A stretch of 45,476 nt of DNA from Stenotrophomonas sp. UBA7346 (GCA_002471015.1 DKPB01000037.1:1-45476); one strand, 5' to 3'. Counted from the stretch's first letter, positions 1-8,129 are shown. Notes: generated by a model not told the origin, from the sequence alone. A program made the numbers and translations.

Positions 1-36
1 GCGCGCGAGGATTTCGATCAGTTCGGATTTGGTCAT
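1..36 (-). CDS. ihfB: Integration host factor subunit beta (5' end only)
   Basis: Only the first 12 codons are in the window; the gene runs off the left edge on the minus strand. The visible residues, MTKSELIEILAR, match the usual IHF-beta N-terminus. IHF-beta pairs with IHF-alpha to bend DNA at specific sites in the nucleoid. It lies just downstream of rpsA on the same strand, the order seen in E. coli (cmk-rpsA-ihfB), which supports the call despite the short fragment. Confidence 0.85.
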   Translation of the reverse strand, partial: MTKSELIEILAR

Positions 37-71
37 TGCGTACTCGTCAATGGCTGGGTCTTACCCTGAAA

Positions 72-95
72 CGGCCCGGACTGATGTCCGGGCCG
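72..95 (-). terminator. GC-rich hairpin between rpsA and ihfB
   Basis: A perfect 10-bp inverted repeat (CGGCCCGGAC / GTCCGGGCCG) with a 4-nt loop sits in the short gap after rpsA. Read on the minus strand it is followed by TTTC, a weak U tract. It may be a partial terminator or attenuator that sets how much S1 transcription reaches ihfB, or an RNA-processing or stabilising hairpin. The structure is seen directly; the function is inferred. Confidence 0.5.
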
Positions 96-123
96 CCAGG
101 TCAAATCTACAACAGGAAGCCGA

Positions 124-1809
124 TTACTCGGACTTGTTGCCGTTCAGCTGTGCGCGCAGCAGGGCGCCCAGCTGGGTGGTGCCGCTGGATGCCGAAGAGG
201 ACTGGTACTCTTCCAGCACTTCGCGCATTTCGGCATCGTCCTTGGCCTTGATCGACAGCTGCAGGGTACGGCCCTTGCGGTCCATGCCCACGAACTTGGC
301 TTCGATCTTGTCGCCGACCTTCAGGAACTGGGTCGCGTCGTCGACGCGCTCGTTGGCGACGTCACGTGCCGAAACGTAACCTTCGATGCCGTCAGCCAGC
401 TCGATGATTGCGCCCTTGGCATCAACTTCCTTCACGACGCCTTCGACCTTCGAACCCTTCGGGTTGGCAGCCATGTACTGGCCGAACGGATCCTGCTCAA
501 GCTGCTTGACGCCCAGCGAGATGCGCTCGCGCTCCGGATCGACGGCCAGGACCACTGCGTCCAGGGTGTCGCCCTTCTTGAAGTTGCGGACCACGTCTTC
601 GCCGGTGGTGTTCCAGCTGATGTCCGACAGGTGCACCAGGCCGTCGATACCGCCGTCCAGGCCGATGAAGATGCCAAAGTCGGTGATCGACTTGATCTGG
701 CCCGACACCTTGTCGCCCTTCTTGTGGATGGCAGCAAAGGTTTCCCACGGGTTGGCAGCAACCTGCTTCATGCCCAGCGAGATGCGACGACGCTCTTCAT
801 CGACGTCCAGCACCATCACTTCGACTTCATCACCAACCTGGACAACCTTGGACGGGTTGACGTTCTTGTTGGTCCAATCCATCTCGGACACGTGCACCAG
901 ACCTTCAACGCCCGGCTCGATCTCAACGAACGCGCCGTAATCGGTCACGTTGGAGACCTTGCCGAACACGCGGCTGTTGGCCGGGTAACGACGTGCGATG
1001 TTGTCCCACGGATCCTCGCCCAGCTGCTTCAGGCCCAGCGAAACGCGGTTGCGCTCGCGGTCGAACTTCAGCACGCGCACGTCCAGCTCGTCGCCGACGT
1101 TCACGACTTCGGACGGATGGCGCACGCGCTTCCATGCCATGTCGGTGATGTGCAGCAGGCCGTCGATACCGCCCAGGTCCACGAATGCGCCGTAGTCGGT
1201 CAGGTTCTTGACGACACCCTTCAGGATGGCGCCTTCCTGCAGCTTGTCCATCAGCTGCTCGCGCTCTTCCGAGTGCTCGCTCTCGACAACTGCACGACGC
1301 GACACGACCACGTTGTTACGCTTGCGGTCCAGCTTGATGAGCTTGAATTCCAGCTCCTTGCCTTCCAGGTAGGCCGGGTCGCGCACCGGGCGCACATCGA
1401 CCAGCGAACCGGGCAGGAATGCGCGGACATCCTTGATGTCCACGGTGAAACCACCCTTGACCTTGCCGCTGATGCGGCCGGTGATGGTTTCGTTCTTTTC
1501 CAACGCTTCTTCCAGCTCGTCCCACACCATGGCGCGCTTTGCCTTCTCGCGCGACAGGACGGTTTCGCCGAAGCCGTTTTCGATGGAATCCAGTGCAACC
1601 TTCACCTGGTCGCCCACGCCCACATCGATTTCGCCAGCGTCGTTACGGAACTGTTCGATCGGCACGATGCCTTCGGACTTCAGGCCGGCGTTGATCACGA
1701 CCACGTCGCCGCGGACATCAACGACGGTACCGACAACGATGGCACCGGGCTTCAGCTTGGCCAGGTTGGCCTGACTGGCTTCAAACAGTTCTGCAAATGA
1801 TTCGGTCAT
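124..1809 (-). CDS. rpsA: 30S ribosomal protein S1
   Basis: This encodes S1, the large RNA-binding protein of the 30S subunit that helps structured mRNAs load for initiation. The 561-residue product is close to the E. coli length of 557. It carries successive S1/OB-fold repeats, recognisable by recurring blocks such as VVKNLTDYGAFVDLGG, GKVSNVTDYGAFVEI and QIKSITDFGIFIGLDG, each followed by an 'RISLGMKQ'-type end. The N-terminus MTESFAELFEAS is typical of the family. It lies 194 bp downstream of cmk and just upstream of ihfB on the same strand. A terminator-like hairpin in the cmk-rpsA gap suggests that rpsA has its own promoter between about 1810 and 1908; I could not fix it by eye. Confidence 0.98.
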   Translation of the reverse strand: MTESFAELFEASQANLAKLKPGAIVVGTVVDVRGDVVVINAGLKSEGIVPIEQFRNDAGEIDVGVGDQVKVALDSIENGFGETVLSREKAKRAMVWDELEEALEKNETITGRISGKVKGGFTVDIKDVRAFLPGSLVDVRPVRDPAYLEGKELEFKLIKLDRKRNNVVVSRRAVVESEHSEEREQLMDKLQEGAILKGVVKNLTDYGAFVDLGGIDGLLHITDMAWKRVRHPSEVVNVGDELDVRVLKFDRERNRVSLGLKQLGEDPWDNIARRYPANSRVFGKVSNVTDYGAFVEIEPGVEGLVHVSEMDWTNKNVNPSKVVQVGDEVEVMVLDVDEERRRISLGMKQVAANPWETFAAIHKKGDKVSGQIKSITDFGIFIGLDGGIDGLVHLSDISWNTTGEDVVRNFKKGDTLDAVVLAVDPERERISLGVKQLEQDPFGQYMAANPKGSKVEGVVKEVDAKGAIIELADGIEGYVSARDVANERVDDATQFLKVGDKIEAKFVGMDRKGRTLQLSIKAKDDAEMREVLEEYQSSSASSGTTQLGALLRAQLNGNKSE

Positions 1810-1907
1810 TAGATTTACTCAGTTGAACACACGGACAGCGGATCTGTTGCGGAAACCCGTACTGTCCAGCCTGTTGGACGACCCTGTGACAGCGGCCGCA
1901 TGTGAAT

Positions 1908-1943
1908 GAAAAAACCCACCACGCACCATTGCGTCGCGGGGTT
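1908..1943 (-). terminator. Probable cmk terminator
   Basis: On the minus strand, an interrupted stem (AACCC...GGGTT outside, ACGCA...TGCGT inside) is followed directly by six Ts and a C. It sits 60-95 nt past the cmk stop and ahead of rpsA. This is a plausible intrinsic terminator or attenuator between the two genes; read-through into rpsA cannot be excluded. Confidence 0.55.
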
Positions 1944-2003
1944 GTTGCAACATCTTGGGTGCGACCGCGGCCGATTGCTCGACCGCGCTCAACGCCGCGT
2001 GGA

Positions 2004-2678
2004 TCAGGCTTCCTTGGAAACCAGACCCAGCACCTTGGCAACGACGTCGTCGATGCCAATACCGCTGGTGTCGATGAGGATGGCGTCTTCGGCCGGCCTC
2101 AGGGGCGCCACTGCGCGCTGTGCATCACGGGCGTCGCGGGCCATGATCTCACGCAGGAGGTCATCAAAGCTAACCGAAACCCCTTTTTCTTTCAACTGTT
2201 TATGCCGCCTCTGGGCGCGTTCCTCGGCGCTGGCGGTCAGAAAAACCTTGAATGGGGCGTCCGGGAAGATGACGGTCCCCATGTCCCGGCCATCGGCCAC
2301 CAGGCCCGGCGCAGTCCTGAATGCGCGCTGGCGCTCCTTCAGCGCCGCCCGCACCTCCGGGATGGCCGCAATCGCAGAGGCCAACGCCCCGGTGGTTTCC
2401 AGCCGCAGCTCATCGGTGGCATCGGTGCCGTTGACCAGCACCCGCAGGTTTTCCCCCTGTTCAGCAAACTGCACCTTGGTATCAAAGGTGCAGCGCACCA
2501 GTGCCGACGCATCGGAGGTATCCAGATCGGCCCAGCTCGCTGCTACACCGACCGCACGGTACAGCGCGCCGGAATCGAGGTAGTGCCAGCCCAACTGCCG
2601 CGCGACAATGCGACTGACGGTACCCTTGCCTGCCCCGGATGGGCCATCAATGGTGAGGACGGGGGGAAGCTGGCTCAT
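2004..2678 (-). CDS. cmk: Cytidylate kinase
   Basis: This is CMP/dCMP kinase, which phosphorylates CMP and dCMP with ATP in pyrimidine nucleotide recycling. The 224-residue length is normal. The P-loop GPSGAGKGT lies at residues 12-20, followed by YLDSGALYRAVG (CMP-binding region) and GRDMGTVIFPDAPFKVFLTAS, all characteristic of the Cmk family. The start MSQLPPVLTIDG places the P-loop where it is found in homologues. It is upstream of rpsA and ihfB on the same strand, a conserved gammaproteobacterial order. The gene upstream (rpmJ) is divergent, so the 190-bp gap at 2679-2867 must hold promoters for both. Confidence 0.97.
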   Translation of the reverse strand: MSQLPPVLTIDGPSGAGKGTVSRIVARQLGWHYLDSGALYRAVGVAASWADLDTSDASALVRCTFDTKVQFAEQGENLRVLVNGTDATDELRLETTGALASAIAAIPEVRAALKERQRAFRTAPGLVADGRDMGTVIFPDAPFKVFLTASAEERAQRRHKQLKEKGVSVSFDDLLREIMARDARDAQRAVAPLRPAEDAILIDTSGIGIDDVVAKVLGLVSKEA

Positions 2679-2758
2679 CTGGCTGCCTGATCTGAACGGG
2701 AATCAGGCTATTCTAGCGCCCCGCGGCGCAGCACCGGCGGCCGATTTTGTGCAAGCAC

Positions 2759-2788
2759 TTGAACCTGCATGGAATTGCCCGGTAGAAT
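2759..2788 (+). promoter_or_regulatory. Sigma70-type promoter for rpmJ
   Basis: A -35 box TTGAAC (2759-2764) and a -10 box TAGAAT (2783-2788) are separated by 18 bp. They lie about 80 bp upstream of the L36 start codon and on the same strand. The match to the sigma70 consensus is good, but this is assigned by eye. Confidence 0.6.
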
Positions 2789-2867
2789 GGCGGGCTTGAA
2801 CGAGCGTCATCCTGCATATCCGCGGCCGCGCTCCTGAGATCCCTACAGTTATCCGCCGAGGTATGCC

Positions 2868-2993
2868 ATGAAAGTCCTGTCCTCCCTGAAGTCGGCGAAG
2901 GCCCGTCACCGTGATTGCAAGGTTGTGCGCCGTCGCGGCAAGATCTTCGTGATCTGCAAGTCGAACCCGCGCTTCAAGGCTCGCCAGCGCTGA
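2868..2993 (+). CDS. rpmJ: 50S ribosomal protein L36, zinc-ligand-poor (C-) form
   Basis: A 41-residue, very basic protein with the L36 pattern: MKV start, KVVRRRGKIFVIC core and FKARQR end. Zinc-binding L36 has a CxxC pair, a third Cys and a His. Here the first Cys is replaced by His (HRDC), the second and third Cys remain, and the final His is Phe (NPRFK). This, together with the longer N-terminal part, fits the paralogous C- type (ykgO-like) that does not rely on zinc. A GAGG ribosome-binding site at 2857-2861 is well placed. A sigma70-type promoter lies upstream and a strong terminator just downstream, so it is probably monocistronic. Confidence 0.92.
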   Translation: MKVLSSLKSAKARHRDCKVVRRRGKIFVICKSNPRFKARQR

Positions 2994-3041
2994 GCCAACT
3001 GGCGCAAGCCGGTGCCTGCTCCGCAAGGAACAGGCGATGCC

Positions 3042-3069
3042 AAAAAGCCGCCTCCGGGCGGCTTTTTGC
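3042..3069 (+). terminator. Intrinsic terminator after rpmJ
   Basis: The sequence AAAAAGCCGCC-TCC-GGGCGGCTTTTTGC forms a GC-rich stem with flanking A and T runs. It is about 50 nt past the L36 stop codon. Confidence 0.85.
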
Positions 3070-3202
3070 ATGCCGGACGTCACCCCGACACAGGACTGAC
3101 GATGACGCATTGCTGAGCACCCGGCTTAATAGCGACGCCGGACCGTTCTTTTGCCCGCGTTTTTTGCTGTAATCGCAGCCTGTCCTCTGGGGAGATGTGA
3201 CC

Positions 3203-3532
3203 ATGAAGCAAGCAATCAAGATTCTGGGCCTGATCGCGGTACTGGCAACAGCACCGGCAGCGATGGCCGACACCCTGCTGATCGAACGCGCACAGGAAAA
3301 GCCGGCCGAGGCCATCCCGGCCCGCGGCCAGACCATGGCGCAGGTGGAAGCCCGCTTCGGCGCACCCAGCGAGCGCATGGACCCGCGCGGCGGCCAGAAG
3401 CGCCAGTGGCCCACCATCAACCGCTGGGTCTACCCCGCCTTTACCGTGTACTTCGAAAAGCAGCGCGTGATCGACGTGGTGGCCCGCCAGGCCAGCCCGG
3501 ACGAGGTCGGCCCGAAGCCGCCCATCCGCTGA
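3203..3532 (+). CDS. Small secreted protein of unknown function
   Basis: The predicted 109-residue protein has a clear Sec signal peptide (KQAIKILGLIAVLATAPAAMA, cleavage likely after AMA). The mature part has the stretch RGQTMAQVEARFGAPSER followed by a short beta-rich segment (YPAFTVYFEKQRVIDVVA). The 'G-x-T-x-x-V-x-x-x-F-G-x-P' pattern resembles the repeat used by SmpA/OmlA (BamE)-like and related outer-membrane-associated small proteins, but the similarity is short and I assign no function. The ATG at 3203 is preferred over the GTG at 3197 because the GGGGAG ribosome-binding site (3189-3194) is correctly spaced only for the ATG. It may be co-transcribed with aguA, 68 bp downstream. Confidence 0.75.
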   Translation: MKQAIKILGLIAVLATAPAAMADTLLIERAQEKPAEAIPARGQTMAQVEARFGAPSERMDPRGGQKRQWPTINRWVYPAFTVYFEKQRVIDVVARQASPDEVGPKPPIR

Positions 3533-3600
3533 CGCACTTCCGGCAGCAGGCGCACACCCGCTGCCCCACCGCCCGACCGGGCCGACCGTAAACGAGAAGA

Positions 3601-4638
3601 ATGAACGACACGCTCCGCTTTCCAGCCGAATGGGAAACCCAGTCCGGCGTATTGATTGCCTGGCCGAACGCCGACACCGACTGGGCCGAGCGCCTGGCCG
3701 AGGTCGAGGAAACCTACATCGCGCTGGTCAGCGCCATCACCCGCTTCCAGCCGGTGCTGATCTGCGTGGCCGACGATGACGTCGAGACCTATGCGGAAAT
3801 GCGCTTGCGCTCGAACCGCGTGGACATGGAGCGCGTGCAGTTTGTCACGGCCGCCTACGACGACACCTGGCTGCGCGACTCCGGCCCGATCACCCTCAAG
3901 CGCGCCGATGGCAGCTTCCAGCTGCTGGACTTCCGTTTCACCGGCTGGGGCGGCAAGTTCGACGCCAGCCTGGATGACCAACTGGTCGGCGTGCTCGACC
4001 AGGCCCAGGTGTTCAACAACGCGCAGGTGCGAAGCATCCCGTTTGCACTGGAAGGCGGCGCCATCGACACGGATGGTGCCGGCACCCTGCTGACCACCTG
4101 GCAGTGCCTGCACGAGCGCCACCCGGAGCGCGACCGCGCCTCGCTCAGCGCTGACATGGCCAACTGGATGCAGCAGGAGCGCGTGCTGTGGCTGGACCAC
4201 GGCTACCTGGAAGGCGACGACACCGACGCCCATGTCGACACCCTCGCCCGCTTTGCCTCGGTCGACAGCATCGTCTACCAGAACTGCGATGACCCGCAGG
4301 ACTCGCATTTCGCCGAGCTGCAGGCGATGGGCGCTGAACTGGCCGCGCTGCGCACCGCCGACGGCAAGCCCTACCGCCTGTTCCCGCTGCCGTGGGCGCA
4401 GCCGGTGCTGGACGAAGGCCGCCGCCTGGCTGCCTCGTATGCGAACTTCCTGATCATCAACGGCGCGGTGCTGATGCCGGCCTATGGTGATGCCGCCGAT
4501 GATGCCGCGCGTGACGTGCTGGCGCAGGCCTTCCCGGACCGCGAGATCGTGCAGGTGCCCTGCCGCTCGCTGATCTGGCAGAACGGCAGCCTGCACTGCA
4601 TCACCATGCAGCTGCCGGCCGGCCTGCTGAAGCACTGA
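3601..4638 (+). CDS. aguA: Agmatine deiminase
   Basis: This enzyme hydrolyses agmatine to N-carbamoylputrescine and ammonia, the first step of the arginine-decarboxylase route to putrescine. The 345-residue product has the peptidyl-arginine deiminase (PPAD) family layout: WETQSGVLIAWP near the N-terminus, DDTWLRDSGP around residues 87-96, the LEGGAIDTDG and DHGYLEGDDTDAHVDTLARF blocks with acidic and His residues, and the catalytic Cys333 in NGSLHCITMQLP. The next gene in the same direction, aguB, encodes the second step. The two are unusually far apart (767 bp) because a repeat array lies between them. Confidence in the agmatine substrate comes mainly from this pairing. Confidence 0.95.
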   Translation: MNDTLRFPAEWETQSGVLIAWPNADTDWAERLAEVEETYIALVSAITRFQPVLICVADDDVETYAEMRLRSNRVDMERVQFVTAAYDDTWLRDSGPITLKRADGSFQLLDFRFTGWGGKFDASLDDQLVGVLDQAQVFNNAQVRSIPFALEGGAIDTDGAGTLLTTWQCLHERHPERDRASLSADMANWMQQERVLWLDHGYLEGDDTDAHVDTLARFASVDSIVYQNCDDPQDSHFAELQAMGAELAALRTADGKPYRLFPLPWAQPVLDEGRRLAASYANFLIINGAVLMPAYGDAADDAARDVLAQAFPDREIVQVPCRSLIWQNGSLHCITMQLPAGLLKH

Positions 4639-4652
4639 ACCCGACACATGGC

Positions 4653-5287
4653 GTACCGAGCCATGCTCGGCAGGGGCTTTACCAGCGAAAAGCTACCCTC
4701 ACCCCAACCCCTCTCCCGTAAACGGGAGAGGGGCGCAGGCGTAGTGCCGAGCCATGCTCGGCAGAGGCCTTACAAGCGAAAAGCCACCCTCACCCCAACC
4801 CCTCTCCCGTAAACGGGAGAGAGGCGCAAGCGTAGTGCCGAGCCATGCTCGGCAGGGGCTTTACCAGCGAAAAGCCACCCTCACCCCAACTCCTCTCCCG
4901 TAAACGGGAGAGAGGCGCAAGCGTAGTACCGAGCCATGCTCGGCAGGGGCTTTACCAGCGAAAAGCTACCCTCACCCCAACCCCTCTCCCGTAAACGGGA
5001 GAGGGGCGCAAGCGTAGTGCCGAGCCATGCTCGGCAGAGGCCTTACGAGCGAAAAGCCGCCCTCGCCCCCCTACCCCTCTCCCGTAAACGGGAGAGGGGC
5101 GCAAGCGTAGTGCCGAGCCAAGCTCGGCAGAGGCCTTACGAGCGAAAAGCCGCCCTCACCCCCAACCCCTCTCCCGTAAACGGGAGAGGGTCGCAAGCGT
5201 AGTGCCGAGCCATGCTCGGCTGCCCTTCGCCCACGTCCGTGCAATCCGGACCAGCTATGTACACATGTTCAGCCGAGCATGGCTCGG
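4653..5287. repeat. 91-bp tandem array of composite palindromic (SMAG-like) units
   Basis: Seven near-identical palindromes of the type TGCCGAGC-CAT-GCTCGGCA start at 4656, 4747, 4838, 4929, 5020, 5113 and 5205 (position of CCGAG), giving periods of 91, 91, 91, 91, 93 and 92 bp. Most are preceded by GTAG, the hallmark of SMAG elements of Stenotrophomonas. Between them each unit carries a second palindrome, CCCTCTCCCG-TAAA-CGGGAGAGGG, preceded by CCCTCACCCCAA. An inverted eighth copy of the first palindrome lies at 5273-5287. Units differ by only a few substitutions, so the expansion is recent. I see no gene in this 767-bp interval (4639-5405). Confidence 0.93.
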
Positions 5288-5405
5288 CCCTACCTGAGAA
5301 GCGCAAGCAACCGCATGGGCACCACAGCCCCCTCCGTTCAGCCCTGACCACATAGCCAACGCGCATCCGCGTTAACATGCGCGTTTTCCACCGCAGGATC
5401 GCAGC

Positions 5406-6293
5406 ATGAACTCGCGCAGCCCCCTTACCGTCGCCCTTGTCCAGGAGCGCAACCACGGTGACGCCGCCGCCAACCTCGCAGTGATCGATGCACGCGTGGC
5501 CGAAGCTGCCGCGCAGGGCGCGAAACTGGTGCTGCTGCAGGAACTGCACAACGGTCCGTACTTCTGCCAGCACGAGTCAGTGGACGAGTTCGACCTGGCC
5601 GAGCCTATCCCCGGCCCCAGCACCGAACACCTTGGCGCGCTGGCCAGAAAGCACGGCGTGGTCATCGTCGGCTCGCTGTTCGAGCGCCGCGCCGCCGGCC
5701 TGTACCACAACACCGCCGTGGTCTTTGAAAAGGACGGCAGCTTGCTGGGCAAGTACCGCAAGATGCACATCCCCGATGACCCGGGCTTCTACGAGAAGTT
5801 TTACTTCACCCCGGGCGACCTCGGTTTCACCCCCATCGATACCTCGGTCGGCCGCCTCGGCGTGCTGGTCTGCTGGGACCAGTGGTACCCGGAAGCCGCG
5901 CGCCTGATGGCGCTGGCCGGCGCCGAGCTGCTGCTCTACCCCACCGCCATCGGCTGGGACCCGGACGATGTGCAGGACGAGAAGAACCGCCAGCGCGACG
6001 CCTGGGTGCTGAGCCACCGTGGCCACGCCGTGGCCAACGGCGTGCCGGTGCTGAGCTGCAACCGCGTGGGTCACGAAGCGTCGCCGCTGGGCGCCTCGGG
6101 CATCAACTTCTGGGGCAACAGCCACGTGCTGGGTCCGCAGGGCGAGTTCATCGCCGAAGCCGGTACCGACCCGACCCTGCTGGTCTGCGAGATCGACCTG
6201 CAACGCAGCGAACACGTGCGCCGCATCTGGCCGTTCCTGCGTGATCGCCGCATCGATGCCTACGGCGACCTGCTCAAGCGCTACATCGACTGA
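5406..6293 (+). CDS. aguB: N-carbamoylputrescine amidase
   Basis: This converts N-carbamoylputrescine to putrescine, CO2 and ammonia, completing the agmatine route begun by aguA. The 295-residue protein belongs to the carbon-nitrogen hydrolase (nitrilase) superfamily, with the Glu-Lys-Cys triad visible as Glu46 (LLQELHNGPYF), Lys119 (YRKMHIPDDPGFYEKFYF) and Cys156 (VLVCWDQWYPEAAR). The C-terminal part SGINFWGNSHVLGPQGE is also typical. An AGGA ribosome-binding site precedes the ATG. The GNAT gene follows 11 bp later and is probably co-transcribed. Confidence 0.96.
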   Translation: MNSRSPLTVALVQERNHGDAAANLAVIDARVAEAAAQGAKLVLLQELHNGPYFCQHESVDEFDLAEPIPGPSTEHLGALARKHGVVIVGSLFERRAAGLYHNTAVVFEKDGSLLGKYRKMHIPDDPGFYEKFYFTPGDLGFTPIDTSVGRLGVLVCWDQWYPEAARLMALAGAELLLYPTAIGWDPDDVQDEKNRQRDAWVLSHRGHAVANGVPVLSCNRVGHEASPLGASGINFWGNSHVLGPQGEFIAEAGTDPTLLVCEIDLQRSEHVRRIWPFLRDRRIDAYGDLLKRYID

Positions 6294-6304
6294 CCGGACC
6301 CGAG

Positions 6305-6835
6305 ATGACCCTGCAGCTGCGCCCCGCAACCCCCACCGACATCCCCGCCATCAGCGCGATCTACGCGGTGGAAGTGCGCGAACTGGTCAACACCTACGAA
6401 TACGAGGTGCCCAGCGAAGCAGAAATGGCGCAGCGCATGCAGGACATCACCACACGCGGCTATCCCTACCTCGTCGCCACCATTGATGGCGAGGTAGCCG
6501 GCTACGCCTATGCCAACAGCTACCGCGCCCGTATCGCCTATCAGTGGACCGTGGAGAACTCGGTCTACGTCGATGCGCGCTTCCACGGCCAAGGCGTTGG
6601 CAAGGCCTTGATGCAAGCTCTGATCGACGAATGCACCGCGCGCGGCTACCGGCAGATGATCGCGGTGATCGGCGAGCCGACCAATACTGCCTCGATCAAG
6701 CTGCACGAGCGTTTCGGCTTCGAGCTGGTTGGCGTGTTTCGTGGCCTTGGCCGCAAGCACGGGCGCTGGCTGGACACCGTGCAGATGCAACGCGCACTCG
6801 GCGACGGCGCCGACAGCGCCCCCACCAATGAATGA
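6305..6835 (+). CDS. GNAT N-acetyltransferase, phosphinothricin acetyltransferase-like
   Basis: The 176-residue product has the GNAT fold pattern: an N-terminal LRPATPTDIPAISAIYAVEV block, the core beta strand YLVATIDGEVAGYAYANSYRAR, the acetyl-CoA loop ARFHGQGVGKALMQALI, and the NTASIKLHERFGFELVGVFRGLGRKHGRWLDTV end typical of the phosphinothricin/methionine sulfoximine acetyltransferase subgroup. Members acetylate amino-acid analogues or other amines; the true substrate here is not known. It lies 11 bp after aguB and overlaps the start region of the TraB-like gene, so it may belong to that operon. A role in polyamine acetylation would be a guess from position only. Confidence 0.85.
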   Translation: MTLQLRPATPTDIPAISAIYAVEVRELVNTYEYEVPSEAEMAQRMQDITTRGYPYLVATIDGEVAGYAYANSYRARIAYQWTVENSVYVDARFHGQGVGKALMQALIDECTARGYRQMIAVIGEPTNTASIKLHERFGFELVGVFRGLGRKHGRWLDTVQMQRALGDGADSAPTNE

Positions 6836-6839
6836 AGCA

Positions 6840-8060
6840 ATGACTGACTCCTCTATTGAAACCGGCGGCGAACTGCTGGCCGGCCAGCCTGTGCGTGTGG
6901 TTGAACGCGACGGCGTGCGTTACACCTTGCTGGGGACTGCCCACGTCTCGGTGGCCAGCGTACAGGCCGTCGAGCAGGCCATTGGCTCCGGCCAGTACGA
7001 CGCGGTTGCCGTCGAGCTGGACCCGCAACGCCTGCAGGCGTTGACCAATCCCAATGCACTTGCACAGCTCGATCTGGTTGAAGTAATCCGCAAGGGGCGC
7101 GTGGCACTGTTTGCCGCCAACCTGGCACTGGCCGCCTATCAGCGGCGCCTGGCCGAGCAGTTGGGTATCGAACCCGGTGCCGAACTCAAGCGTGCAGTGG
7201 AACTGGCCAAGGCCAATGATCTGCCGGTGCACCTGATTGATCGCGATGTCGGCCTGACCTTCCGCCGCGCCTCGCAGAGCCTGGGCTTCTTCGGCAAGAT
7301 CAAGCTTGTGATGGGTCTGGGCGCCGGCCTGTTCTCATCCGAGGATGTGGGCGAAGACGAGATCGAGAAGCTCAAGCAGGGCGACATGCTGGAATCGAGC
7401 TTCGGCGAGTTCGCCAACGAAAGCCCGGCGCTGTACCAGGCCATCATCGGTGAGCGCGATCGCTATATGGCTACGCGTCTGCGTGAGGAACACAACAGCG
7501 AACAGCGCAATGTACTGGCGGTGGTTGGCGCGGGTCACCTTGCAGGGTTGGCCCGCTATCTGGAAACCGATAGCGAAGCTCCGGGTCCGCTGCGAGAGCA
7601 GCTGGAAGCGGTGCCGAAGAAGCGCAACATCCCATGGATCACGCTGGGCATTCTGGCCATCGTGCTGGGTGGCATTGGGTTTGGCTTCTGGAAGGGCGGC
7701 ATGGGCATGGGTGCCGACATGTTGCTGACCTGGGCGATGTTTACCGGCGGCCTGGCTGGCCTGGGTGCGTTGCTTGCTGCCAGCCATCCGTTGAGCATTC
7801 TGACCGCGATCGTGGTTGCGCCATTCAAGCCCTTCCGCCTGAGTATTCCTACCGGTGCGTTTGCGGCGCTGGTGGAGACGCGTCTGCGCAAGCCTACGTA
7901 TCAGGATTTCCTGCAACTGCGTGATGATGCGCAGAGCCTGAAAGGCTGGTACCGAAATCGCGTTACCCGCATCGTGCTGACTTTCATGCTGACCAATATC
8001 GGCAGCATGCTGGGTTTGTGGCTTACCGGCTTCAGTGTTTATGGGAAGTTGGCTGGTTGA
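6840..8060 (+). CDS. TraB/GumN-family membrane protein
   Basis: About 406 residues. The N-terminal half has the TraB/PrgY/GumN pattern: RYTLLGTAHVSVASV with the GTAH motif, YDAVAVELDPQRLQAL, DLPVHLIDRDVGLTFRR, and VLAVVGAGHLAGLARYL with a second conserved GxGH. The C-terminal third has several hydrophobic segments (IPWITLGILAIVLGGIGF, LLTWAMFTGGLAGLGALLA, IVLTFMLTNIGSMLGLWLTG). The family is proposed to be metal-dependent proteases or pheromone-shutdown proteins; the role in proteobacteria is unclear. The reading frame is open further upstream, but the ATG at 6840 (MTDSS) or 6828 (MNEAMTDSS) fits the gene order, because the upstream GNAT gene ends at 6835. The choice between the two is uncertain. 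Confidence 0.8.
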   Translation: MTDSSIETGGELLAGQPVRVVERDGVRYTLLGTAHVSVASVQAVEQAIGSGQYDAVAVELDPQRLQALTNPNALAQLDLVEVIRKGRVALFAANLALAAYQRRLAEQLGIEPGAELKRAVELAKANDLPVHLIDRDVGLTFRRASQSLGFFGKIKLVMGLGAGLFSSEDVGEDEIEKLKQGDMLESSFGEFANESPALYQAIIGERDRYMATRLREEHNSEQRNVLAVVGAGHLAGLARYLETDSEAPGPLREQLEAVPKKRNIPWITLGILAIVLGGIGFGFWKGGMGMGADMLLTWAMFTGGLAGLGALLAASHPLSILTAIVVAPFKPFRLSIPTGAFAALVETRLRKPTYQDFLQLRDDAQSLKGWYRNRVTRIVLTFMLTNIGSMLGLWLTGFSVYGKLAG

Positions 8061-8129
8061 GGCCGTTGGGTCTTTGGGACTTTGAAGCTTTGAGGCTTTG
8101 AGGCTGTAGAGCGCTAAAAGCGTAGAAGC

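Noticed and set aside
631..1800. A 389-residue open frame antisense to rpsA
   Set aside because: It is a shadow of the S1 repeats; no ribosome-binding site, signal or domain is seen.
3197..3205. GTG at 3197 as start of the small secreted protein
   Set aside because: It is only 2 nt from the GGGGAG site; the ATG at 3203 has proper spacing.
4936..5202. An 88-residue frame through the tandem repeats
   Set aside because: It exists only because the repeat length keeps a frame open for three units; the product is a repeat artefact.
4653..5221. CRISPR array
   Set aside because: The periodic units are contiguous and nearly identical throughout; there are no varying spacers between short repeats, and no cas genes.
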